A stretch of 64,000 bases of DNA, taken from Theobroma cacao (lineage: Eukaryota > Streptophyta > Magnoliopsida > Malvales > Malvaceae). Positions 38,877-49,017 of this stretch are shown in pieces (position 1 is the first letter of the stretch; each line of letters starts with the position of its first letter). A model generated the notes under the pieces. It ran no database searches. It was not told the DNA's origin and saw only the letters and a program-made list of their open reading frames with translations. Where the stretch lies: the NCBI RefSeq assembly GCF_000208745.1, contig NC_030853.1, positions 16,593,710 through 16,657,709 of the forward strand, given 5' to 3'. The translations under genes were made by a program, and so were the position numbers.

Positions 38877-40543
38877 TGTGGGAGTTAGATCTAAGTGGAT
38901 TGATGTGATTGTGTAAAGCATGGATTTCAAAACTTTTGTTTTTTATAAAGGAAGCAAGCAATTCAATTACACAAGTGGAAACACACATTATTTTTATTGT
39001 AAGTAACATAATCACATCCTAAAAATAAGAATCTATTAAGTAAGAAAAAAACATACCTTTCTATTTAGATTCTTATTTTTGGACACTACCATACCAGCAG
39101 TTGATTTCTTGACCAAACAAGTTTACCACTTACTTTTTAAGAATGCTTTCAATATGAACCTTGAGTGGACAAGGTGTGGAATGCTAGACTATAAGATGAC
39201 AATTGATTTTGTCTATCTTTTTTTCCTAAAAATTAATGGCTATTATTTTTTCAAGAAATTCAACCAAAAATGGGAGAAAGGAAAAGAGATACAGTAAAGT
39301 TAAGAGGATGAGGGAAGTGACGGCATGATTTCTTATCTAAATTAAGACAAACATGTTTTCTTATCTAAATTAAGATATAACATGTTTTCTTGTCTAAATT
39401 AAGACAAACATGTTAAAGCTGTTATTTTTATACACAATTTAATTAATTAAATAAAACATGCATTCCAACTTAAACAAGTTGAATTCTATAAAGCTAAGTG
39501 GGAAATCTATTTGGACATAGATAGTCCATACTCCAATAAACTTAGAATTATTCATAATCTCATTAAAAATAATTCAAGCTTATTAACCATAAAATCACTT
39601 CACCATAGATTCATGGTTGCACTATTGGATTAATTATAATTACAAGAAATAATTCAATACTTGATATTAATTATTAGTTATCCGATTGCAAACCTTATAT
39701 TGTGAACCCTTATAACCATCCAATGACAAAAGGTGAATTTACCGTTTTACCTTTTATGTCAATTTTATCCCCTAGTCTTAAATTTCATCCAATTAGTGAT
39801 TCAATACCTTAGATCTAATCTTTTGAGTAACCAAATGTGATGAGTAGCTAATTCATTAATCCACTGAGCTCAGATTAATCACCAATCTTTCTGAAATCAC
39901 TAGAAGTAATGTTAATGCTATGAACTCTTTTTTTTGGATATATGTTCTCAAATGTTTATCTCGATTATAATCCCAACATACAAAGTCTAGATCAACATTT
40001 TATGATGATCATGCTCATGGCATATCTAAGATTATAAGGAGATAAAACATGAGTCCACTATTTATCAAGATTTTGGTTCTACTATAAGCAAATTCATAAG
40101 TGTGAGATCACAGTTTGAGTAACGATTAAACTTAAATTTAATTCTCACATGATTCCAGTTTATGTTATAGTGTCATTACTTAAAGACAATCATTTCGATG
40201 ATTTGAGACTCATTTTTCCTTTGAAATGAATCACATTCGTTTCGTTGGAAGTAATCTTGACACTATAACCTTAATACAATAAAGTGACCAGCTTTATTAT
40301 ATGGTTGTGAATAATTTTTAAATTCAATTAAAATACATGTCCCTTATGTATGACTCTTCATACAAATGTATTTTAATATCTTAATAGAATCATGGTATCT
40401 TAATAACTAGATAATGAATGCTTACTTAAAACAAACTCTTCATCTTATTATCAAAATGTACTTTAATTACAACTAAATTAAATAAAATTAAACATGAGAA
40501 TATACTTGCTTTTCAAGGCACCATATTCTTAAAATTCCTAACA
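38877..40543 (-). mobile_element. Solo LTR (1667 bp) inserted in the gypsy RNase H region
   Basis: On the minus strand it starts TGTTAGGAATTTTAAGAAT and ends CTAACTCCCACA. It is flanked by a perfect 5-bp target duplication, AGTGG on plus at 38872-38876 and 40544-40548. The RNase H reading stops at one side (TNNQAE..EALILGL) and resumes at the other (VNNLCIHGNSNFIVK). No internal domain is seen, so recombination between two LTRs probably removed the rest. It contains a three-copy repeat of CATGTTTTCTTATCTAAATT (39332-39415) and a hairpin around AATAAGAATCTA (39015-39080). Confidence 0.85.
39332..39415. repeat. Tandem repeat, about 28-30 bp, 3 copies, within the solo LTR
   Basis: TTTCTTATCTAAATTAAGA is followed by CAAACATG or TATAACATG, three times in a row. 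Confidence 0.8.
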
Positions 40544-40563
40544 AGTGGCCGTCTACAACCTTA

Positions 40564-42250
40564 GAATCAATGCTTCTACAACCCTAGAATCAATGCTTCC
40601 TACTCTGCTTGGTTGTTGGTGTAACAAAAATCTAGCTTAAAGGCAAAAGAAATAGGATCTTCTTTGGTGGGTATGTTCACCTTGTCCACCTCCTCTGAGT
40701 GAGCTTGATTGTTGTGAGAATTAGAGGATGACTCATTTTCTAAGTGAGCTTTCTTTGGGAGAATTAAAACTATCCTAACACCTCCACCAAACATAGTGAA
40801 GAACCATCAAAATAAAATCCTATTCTCTTTCTTCTGTGCTAACAAAGCATACTTTATGGAGCTCTTTTAGGATACAATTAGGAATTACCTCTTCAAATTG
40901 AAATGGGAAATGCACCAACAAATTTGAGAGAGCTTGAGACTTGATCACCTTAGGTTGCATTATCAGAATATCAAATTCTCCAAGTATGAGAAACCACCTT
41001 GTATTCTTCCAAATAGGGTTGGTTGAGAAAGTAAGAATTTGATAGGATCTGATTTGGTTACTACTTGAAGTTTGTGAGCCAAGAAGTAATGGTGAAGCTT
41101 TTGAGTTACGTACAACAATACAAGACAATACTTCTCCATCAGTGGGTAATTTAATTCACTTCGATGCAAACATCTACTTAGGTAATGCATAGGTCATTTT
41201 TGCCCATCCACTTCTTGAACAAATAGAACACCAATTGAGTGTAGAGCTGAAGTGAAATATAGCATCATCGGTTCCCCTTAGATTGGTATAGTCCTTGTCT
41301 TGAAAGAAGTAATAATACATTTGAATTTCTTATAGGCTTCTTGTTGTTGTTTACCCCATAAAAATGGGACTTTTTTCTTAATAAGAGCTTTAAAAGGCAT
41401 AATGATCTCCCTTAGAGCTAAAATGAACATCTAAATGTAAAAGACGTCCCTAATAGGATTTTTAGTTATTTCTAGTTTAATAGAGGTGGCATTGACTAAA
41501 TAGCCTTTATCATTGCATAATCCATATCTATGCCTTTCCGATGAACCACAAAATCCAAAAACTTACCAATTGTTGCTTCGAAAGCACACTCTAAGGGATT
41601 CATGCACAACTTGTTTTCTCAACATCACTTGAACACCCTTCTCAAATCTCTAAGACAAAGTAGAGCTTTTTTAAACTTCACCACAATGTCATCCACGTAG
41701 TCTTCTAAGCAATCATGCATCATGTCATGGAAAATGGTTGTCATGGCATGAAGTGGCACTTGCTTTTTTTAACCCAAATGGCATAATTGTACAATAAAAG
41801 TTATTAAATGGGGTTTTGAAGGCTTTCTTCTTTATATCACCAGATGCCATCTTTCTCTGGTTATATCCACTAAACCCATCCATGAATGAGAACATTTCGT
41901 GACTTGCAGTAACATCTAAAAGAGTATCAATGTTTGGAAGAGGAAAATCATCCTTAGGACAAGCTTTATTTAGTTTCCAAAGTCTAGCACACTTGAATTA
42001 CTCTTTTTTCTTCTTTATAAGAACCACGTTAGCTAGCCAAGTTGGATGATGTATCGGGTTGATGAACCCAGCTTTAAGGAGTTTGTTGATTTCCTTATTT
42101 ATCTAGCTTTTGACTTCATGGAAAATACTTGTGCATGCTACTTCACTGGATTGGTTCCAAAAGGGTTGTTCAATTCATGAGTGACAAGATTCTCATCCAA
42201 TTCGGGCATTTGCGCATATGTTTAGGTGAACACATCTTGGAATTCCTTTG
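40564..42250 (-). pseudogene. Gypsy reverse transcriptase and RNase H (decayed)
   Basis: On the minus strand the order is: PELDENLVTHELN with KAGFINPIHHPTWLANVVLI (about 42210-42040), LNKACPKDDFPLPNIDTLLD, FMDGFSGYNQRKMASGDIKK, MPFGLKKA, then the catalytic YVDD at 41699-41688 within CLEDYVDDIVVK. Then the connection and RNase H: YFLAHKLQVVTKSDPIKFLL, FYFDGSS and CYTNNQAE near 40610. Stops and frameshifts occur throughout. A short direct repeat (GAATCAATGCTTCTACAACC, 40560-40605) lies beside the solo-LTR target site. Confidence 0.85.
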
Positions 42251-42430
42251 ATAACTAAACCATTGCTATTCTCTATTCCTTCGAAAGGCTCTTACTTATA
42301 AAGAGTGGCTTAGGAGTCTTTCATTTCTCAACTAAGTTGAGTTCCTCCAACTTGTTACCTTGTGGTTTTGGTTGTTTTAATCAAGTAACTTCTTACGTTC
42401 TTCCTTTGTAACAAAGCTTTGAGCATTGGT

Positions 42431-42715
42431 TTAAGGAGTTGTCGTGACGAGATTTCTAATGATAAAGGGATTTGTGGTATTGAGGAATAGGTCAATCATG
42501 CTCTCTCCATTCCTTCTATTTCCATTTGTGTTGTAGACCACGTTATTAGCATTTTCTTCATTATGGGTTGGCATTGGTTGAGGTTGAGAAGTTGTGGCAA
42601 TTGAGGATGCAAACTGGGTGATGGTTTCTATCATTCGCTTGTTGTTTTCCTCTAACATTTGCATCATTTCTTAGGAAACTTAGAGCATTTCTTGGTTGTT
42701 AGGAGAACTCTCCAT
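42431..42715 (-). pseudogene. Gypsy gag N-terminal stub
   Basis: It starts ATGGAGAGTTCTCC (minus strand, 42715) as MESSPNNQEML, then has a stop and continues MMQMLEENNKRMIETITQFA, ending RNLVTTTP. The reverse transcriptase region follows within about 200 bases, so most of gag, its zinc knuckle and the protease have been deleted. Confidence 0.6.
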
Positions 42716-42795
42716 ATCTTTTGACAAGAAATTTTTTAGTAACTTTTTCACTTACTGCATTAGAAGTAGCAGAGAGGAAGATTGAAACAGTCTTT

Positions 42796-43478
42796 GAAGC
42801 GTAAATGCGTTGGTGGTAGGTGGTGAGGAATAAAAAAGGGTGGAAAAAGCGAACAAAGTATGACGGATGAGAAAGGCTGAGTAGAAAAAATGTTTGGAAG
42901 AGTATTGAAAAAGCTATAAGGATAATCTTTGCTGAGTTTCTGATAATTTCTTATTGCCTCCCAACCTTCAAAGCTCTCATATTTATACTAGATGAGAGTG
43001 CTTTCTTAGAAGCAATTAGGAGAACATGTTAAATTATGGGAGAATGTGCTCGTCATGGAAGAGCATGTTTAAAGAATGACTTATGAGATATTGAGAGAAT
43101 AACCATGTGGTTGGGTAGTAGGCGGAAGTTTTGGGTAGTGAAGTAGTGACATGCGATAGTGCGCCACGTGTACTCTTAAGGAACGAAAAAAGAAAAAGGC
43201 AAAGCACATGTACTTTAAGGGAAGGTTAAGAAGAAATCCTCTTAACTATCTCTATATCTGAGCTACCAAGTCAAGTGCTCTAAAACATCCCAAATGTGAA
43301 GATAACTCATGAACCTTACCACCTGTGTTAAGTTACTTTCACTTCCCTGTATGCAATAGCTGTTCCACGCTTATTCCTATTCTATAACATAACATATAAA
43401 ATAGTTGTTCCACGCTTGTTCCTATTCTATAGCACAACACTTCAAGAAGTAATATTTATCCAAAATTGGGCATCTACA
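42796..43478 (-). repeat. Right (5') LTR of the gypsy element
   Basis: It ends on plus as CCAAAATTGGGCATCTACA at 43478, which on minus is the typical gypsy LTR start TGTAGATGCCCAATTTTGG. The left border TGAAGCGTAAA at 42796 matches the start of the left LTR at 29962. The length is 683 bp. Within it GTTGTTCCACGCTTGTTCCTA and GCTGTTCCACGCTTATTCCTA form a short tandem duplication (43357-43435). Confidence 0.75.
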
Positions 43479-43889
43479 AACCTTTTCAAGCATAAGGTTT
43501 AGTTCCTCTACCTTTTCTACAATTAAGGTATAACCAATATAACTACCTTTCAAATGGTTAAGGTATAAACAACAATGATTACAATAATAAGAAAATGTAA
43601 GAACTAAGATGCTTCTTTAAGATTGGTAAGCTTGGTAGGTATAAGTATTGAATAAGCAATGAATGATGAACAGATTAGTCATGCTCAATAAATGAAGACA
43701 ACAAATGCTTAAGAGAGAATAAAGGGTGATTTTAATGTTTAAAACTTTGTTCTCTTGTTTTGATTTGATTCCAGAGTCTTTTTACTTTATGAATGTGATT
43801 GGAAGTTTCAACTTAGAGTAAGAAAGCCTCTTGGAGCAATTGGAGTGCATTTAATGCAAAATATAGCCATTAGTTGCTAGAATTTCATG

Positions 43890-44180
43890 CCAACAGTCAC
43901 ATGTATCAATACTTTTACTAAGGTATCAATACTTTTTAAGTGGGTTTTTCAAATCTCGCACAGAAGTATCGATACTTCCAAGATAAAATGCTTTTTGTCT
44001 TATATCTTGGAAGTATCGATACTTTCAGATAATGTATCGATAATTTTACCTCAGCTTTAAAATTTTTGCTCTTGGGTTGAATAGTATCAATATTTATAAA
44101 CATGGTATCAATACTTGTTACTTGCCAAGCATGAGGTATCGGTATATACTTTATTGAAAATATAAATACTTACAGCTTAA
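43890..44180. repeat. Cluster of GTATCGATAC-type palindromes with a hairpin
   Basis: At least eight variants of GTATC(G/A)ATACTT in 290 bases. Two of them form a long hairpin: GAAGTATCGATACTTCCAAG (43963) and CTTGGAAGTATCGATACTTT (about 44006), separated by about 24 bases. Confidence 0.85.
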
Positions 44181-45059
44181 ACTTCATTTTTTAAACTGTT
44201 TTGAACCTCTTATTTCAATAAACACTTAGCCATTTCTTTTTAATATTTCAAGGGGTTTTTAGGCTTTGTCAAACGTTGTTTAAAGATTTGAATTTGCAAT
44301 TTTGATCATTCATTTTGTCATTTCAAAATTAAGATCATTTGTAAAGTTAACAAAGACTGTTAACTTATATTAAAACAACCTAAACACAAAGCGTCAATTA
44401 TGATCTTCCAAACAATCGAGAGCTTTACATCCATAGGATTGTCATTTTGGATGAAAGGGTATTGGTATTAATTTTGTAAAAAGTGATGACATCAAAATTC
44501 TTAAAGATATAGAGCAGTTTTATAGTTTCCAGATCAATGAAATGCCAATGAATGTTGTGAATCTAATATAAGAATGCTTTCTAGGTGATCGGAGCGAATG
44601 ATATGGTTGAGCATGATTTATGTCCTAGTGTAATTGAATTCTTTGTGTAGTTGCATTATCTATTCTGTGTGATTAGGCTGTACACTACGTGGAGGTGGAT
44701 TGAAGCAAGTTAGAGGCTTTTGTGATAAGAAACACATAATAGATTAAGCATCAACTATAAAAAAAAGAACCCAACATTAAACTAAGAAATTTAAATTTAA
44801 TGTATAGAATAAGAATAATAGTTTTTATTTTTCAAAAGCGACCTTAATGTATGTTAATATAATTGATATGCTTTTTAACCGTTTATCTCAATTTTTTGCA
44901 GCAAAATATAATTTAATTTTTTACTTTTTTTTACATCAAAAGTATAAAAAAGTTACAAAATAATTAAATTATTAGCAAGAAGCAAATAACAAAAACAAGA
45001 CTCAACTTTATTAGCAAAATTGGTAACGAGATATATTTTATCATCCTTTTATTATGTTA

Positions 45060-45375
45060 TGAAAATTGGTGTAATGACTGCAATATTTGTAAAATGATCA
45101 TTAATTTAATTATAATACAAATGTCAAAGTTTTAAAGTTAACTGATTAAAATTAAGTAGGTTCAATCCTTTTTCTTTTTCTTTGAAGAAGAATTTGAGAA
45201 TTTAAGATTCAAATGTAAAAAAAAGAAAAAGTTTTTAAATATAAGGGTCTTATGGTTTTTTGAAAATTTAACATTGTTCCTCTTTGTGGGAATAGTAGTA
45301 AAATGCAAAGTTTTATTTGTAAAAAAAAACCTCAACATGTTATGTGAGAAAATGTCATAGGTTTATTTAAGTTAA
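45060..45375 (-). repeat. Dispersed repeat, copy B (inverted relative to copy A)
   Basis: The reverse complement reads TATGACATTTTCTCACATAA, TTTTACTACTATTCCCA, AACAATGTTAAATTTT and CAGTTAACTTTAAAACTTT, in the same order as at 29355-29620. Confidence 0.7.
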
Positions 45376-46599
45376 TTATATTATTAACATATTGAAAAAT
45401 CATTTTATTTTTACAATAATATTTTAAAATTTTAAATGTATAATTTAAACTAAAATTTAATATTAAAAAAATATTATATTATTGATATAATAAGTTCTGG
45501 AGCCGAATTGGGATATTAAAAATCCTAAAAAAGGCCTGGCTGATGAGGGGCCAAGCTTACTTGTTAGTTTCAAAATTTTGGAGGACATGTTTGAATTCTG
45601 AACTGGATATTCAAATTTGTGATATAAGGAAGTCAATGGCAAGATGGCATAAAGTTTAATAAGCTTGCCTTATTTATATTGATGATGGAAAAAAGAAGGA
45701 AACTAGTGAAAAATGGAGCACCCTTGCACCATATATAATTATGTGCCTAACAGATTTACCATTTTTCAAATACAAGGATTAAGGAGCAAAACTAATTAAT
45801 TAATTTTGCTACTGATTTTATCTCTCATAGCAAACACAGTGTGCCCACATGATAAAACAGCCTAATAAATAATGAAAATTTTATGTAGTTCCTCTTTCAA
45901 CTGTCGAATTCTCTATATTTATTATTTAATTAATTGCTGTTCCAATTCCAATAAGTATCGCTAAATTGTAAAATGTTACCATTTTCTTTGGCATGATTTC
46001 CTTGGAATAATCATATGACCCTTTGACTTTTATCTTCACTAAAATCACAAATTTTATTCCTGAGATAAATGAGCATAAATTACCTTTTTTATCACAAGAT
46101 TATGCTAAACCTTTGTTCTCTCTTGTCGTTACACATCAATCATGTTTAATAATATAATTAATCCCATAAATTCTATCTTTCTTTGAATGGTAAAATCAAT
46201 TTTTGTGGATTAATTTCCTTAACTCTTGGGATTATTTTTTTAGTATATTATTATAAAATGCTTCTTTTTTTTTTGTTAAGTAAATTATTGTCATTTAATG
46301 GCCATACAAAAACGTACCTTATGCATGGAATAATTAATAAATATGTTTTTGCCAAACTGACTTAATCCCTTTTCACATTTATAAATTAATTACATAATGA
46401 ACAAGATTGAAGAAGACAGAATAGATGAAAAGAATATTTTGCTGTTCTTTCCAAAATTGTGGTGGCTGCAATGAATGCAAGGTATCATTTCTTGCATAAT
46501 TTGCTGGACTAAACCAAAATCTTCCTTGGACTTAAATGGTGGAATTAAGGTCTCATAAATTTGAATTTTCCTTCCCTTTTATATCTCATATTGACCTTG

Positions 46600-46607
46600 T
46601 ATTTATA
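46600..46607 (+). promoter_or_regulatory. TATA box of the expansin gene
   Basis: TATTTATA followed by CACC lies 69 bases before the ATG. The sequence between them is CT-rich, a suitable short leader. Confidence 0.6.
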
Positions 46608-46676
46608 CACCAGTCCTTGGACTCAGGTTTCTACCAGGCTTTGATTTAGTTTAATCTCTCTATATCGTTTATAGCA

Positions 46677-47585
46677 ATGGCTGTTCTTAAGTTTTTCTTC
46701 TCATTTCTCTTGTGCATGTCCTGCTTGGCTGCAGCTATGGGCAAGTGGCAAAGACATATTGATACCAATTGGCACGACGCCCATGCAACATTTTATGGTG
46801 ATATGAGCGGTGGAGAAACCCTGCGTAAGTATACCGTTTCACATGTATGGATTTTGGTGCTATTATTTCCTGCATGATATATCAAATCATCCACTTTTTG
46901 ATGATTTTGATCATAACACAATCGTTAAATAGTTAAGAGGTATTATACGTGATTATATATTGCAGAGGGAGCTTGCGGATATGGTGATCTCTTCGAGCAA
47001 GGGTACGGACTCGAGACAACAGCCCTTAGCACAGCTCTATTCAACAACGGACTCACCTGCGGTGCGTGTTTTGAAATCAAGTGTGTCAATAACCCTCAAT
47101 GGTGTTATCCCAATGCTGGCACCATCAAAGTGACCGCAACCAATTTTTGCCCTCCTAATTACTCAAAGCCTGATGGCAACTGGTGCAATCCCCCACTAAA
47201 ACACTTTGATCTCTCAATGAAAATGTTCACCAAACTAGCGCAATACAAAGCTGGAATCATCCCCGTCCAGTACCGTCGCGTCTTGTGTTCCAAGAAAGGT
47301 GGGGTTCAGTTCCAGGTCAAGGGAAACCCTTACTGGACTTTGGTGTTGTTGTACAATGTTGGAGGTGCCGGTGATGTTAAGAGTGTTAAAGTCAAGGGCT
47401 CTAGCACTGGCTGGATACAGATGAGCCGTAACTGGGGAGTGAATTGGCAGACCGGAACAAAGTTAACAGGGCAAAGCCTGTCATTCCAGGTGACTACCAG
47501 TGATGGCAAAATGTTGGAGTTTGATAACGTGGCACCGGCCAATTGGCTGTTTGATCAAATTTTTGATGGGAAAAAGAACTTCTAG
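46677..47585 (+). CDS. Alpha-expansin (cell-wall loosening protein)
   Basis: Secreted protein that loosens non-covalent cellulose-xyloglucan contacts at acid pH. Two exons, 46677-46824 and 46966-47585, join (ACC CTG C|AG GGA GCT) to 255 codons, the family length. A hydrophobic signal peptide ([19 protein letters not shown]) comes first. The double-psi beta-barrel domain follows with [45 protein letters not shown], the alpha-specific insert NWCNPP and the HFD motif (HFDLS). The C-terminal cellulose-binding-like domain has [31 protein letters not shown] and ends FDGKKNF. All expected cysteines appear present. I do not assign a family number. The neighbours are repeats, so it stands alone. Confidence 0.95.
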
Positions 47586-48239
47586 GAAAAGTTTCTTGAG
47601 CTTCTTTAGAATGTAGTGCTGCCTTTCTACATGTCGTTTTGGTGCAAGTTTGTGATGCAAATGGGTCTGATTAGGCTGTGTTTGTTGTATCCCTTTGTGG
47701 AACCAAAGCAACCATTTGCATCTCTATGTTCTACATTGTTTTTATGTAAGCAAGAAATTTGATAGTGGTCAAATGATAGCGTGACTAACGTTTTCAATTA
47801 TGGAGTGAGACCATTTTTGAGAATGGTTATTGATTTATTTGGCCATCATTATGAAGATTATGATTAACCTCTTCCATATCCTGCCATAATGCAAGCTACT
47901 AAGCAGAAATGCAAAGCAAAAAAGTTTGGTGTTTGTGTTGATAACATATAAAAAAGTGGGCTGAGATCAAGTTCATCACTTTTATCAGCGTGGGTTGACA
48001 TCCTTTGCATCAGCGTTAATAAATATTTGATTTAGTCTTGTTGTTAAGTTGATTTCAGTGATTGGAAGGGAATGAAAATTTCATGGTATTTAATCAAATT
48101 TAACGGATTCAATCAATGCAATTTTCGTTGGTTAACCATCCTTTTTTCCTTTTACAAGTTTGAGAATCTTCCTGGATAGCAAATATTTCACTTATTGGCA
48201 GTGTTATTTAATTTCTTTTGATGGGTGCATCGTTTAGAA
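47586..48239. other. Expansin 3'UTR and spacer to the SYF1 pseudogene
   Basis: The first 150-200 bases are probably 3'UTR. From about 48,150 the sequence may already hold a very decayed N-terminal part of the SYF1 pseudogene, but the similarity is too weak to call. Confidence 0.5.
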
Positions 48240-49017
48240 GAAGATTAATACATCATATTTCCCATTAAAATTGGCATGCTCAATTTGACGTGCTTATTTA
48301 CGCGAACGTCTCCAAATTGTTCATTACTCACCCTCAATATCAAACCTTTAATAATGCTTTGGAGAGAGCGCCTGTTATAATGCATAAGATGCCTAGGATT
48401 TGGATAATGTACTGTCTCATTTTTTAAGAGGCATAAGTTGTATTTCATTAAAATGAGTTACATCCTGCTGTCATTAGGCTTTGTTTCTATACATCAAAGA
48501 CTTATCACAGCACACCAACTCTGAAAGCTTCCAGAGATGACAATAACATTTACATACTACCTGGATTGGAACATGCTTGACAAAAATAATGCAACCCAAC
48601 CCACAAAATGCTTAAAAACAAAATCTTCCAAGGCCCATTTGATGGAGGTTAAACTTTAGTTCTCAAAACTCATTTCCATGACTGAAAGTTCATCCCTGTT
48701 GCCTCTTTAAGCCAGACTGTTCCAACATTCCTGGTCATGGCCTATCATAAAACGATAGGATAATGTACTTGTAGACATTAACGAAACAGGAGTTGATTAG
48801 TAAGACTCGTAAGACGTTTGATAGGGCGCTTTGTGCTTTACTAGTGACTCAACATGATAGGATTTGGCAGCCTTATTTGGTTTTTGTGAGTCAAAAGGTA
48901 TCCCCGTTGAGACGTCACTTGGGGTTTACAGGAGGCATGATCCTTGTCTTATTGAGGATTTTATTGAGTTTTTGGTGAATTCAAGTCTGTGGCAAAAAGC
49001 AACGGTAGAGAGGTTAG
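48240..49017 (+). pseudogene. SYF1 pseudogene, N-terminal pieces
   Basis: AYLRERL at 48291 matches the first HAT repeats. After a frameshift comes QYQTFNNALERAPVIMHKMP and RIWIMY up to 48412. After the 344-bp insert it continues TLTKQELISKTRKTFDRALC, then TQHDRIWQPYLVFVSQKVSP and a decayed stretch to WQKATVERL, where the large LTR element begins. Weak similarity upstream of 48290 suggests the copy starts about 100 bases earlier. Confidence 0.8.
48414..48757 (-). mobile_element. 344-bp insert with 12-bp target duplication
   Basis: Flanked by GGATAATGTACT at 48402-48413 and 48758-48769, and it splits a SYF1 codon row cleanly. On the minus strand it holds a short frame (48738-48670, MTRNVGTVWLKEATGMNFQS and a stop two codons on) followed by untranslated-looking sequence and an A-rich end. 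The long target duplication without inverted ends suggests a retrocopy or SINE/LINE-type event. The source is not recognised. Confidence 0.6.

Larger units (their letters stand above)
29962..43478 (-). mobile_element. Decayed Ty3/gypsy LTR retrotransposon, Tat-like, with nested insertions
   Basis: Read on the minus strand: 5' LTR (43478-42796), gag stub (42715-42431), reverse transcriptase (about 42250-41250), RNase H split by a solo LTR, integrase (about 38600-37018), a long 3' region carrying an antisense plant-mobile-domain frame, and an LTR-like repeat at 29962. The 5' LTR begins TGTAGATGCCCAATTTTGG. The order RT-RNase H-INT, the gypsy-type RT and the antisense extra frame downstream of integrase fit the Tat lineage, which is known for such extra frames. 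Gag-protease is largely missing and every domain has stops, so the element is dead. No clear target duplication is seen at the outer ends. Confidence 0.8.
43479..46599. other. Repeat-rich intergenic region left of the expansin gene
   Basis: Contains the GTATCGATAC cluster, dispersed repeat copy B and AT-rich DNA. The stretch 44460-44760 resembles degraded transposon sequence but I could not place it. From about 45,500 to 46,600 lies the likely upstream region of the expansin gene. No gene is recognised. Confidence 0.5.
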
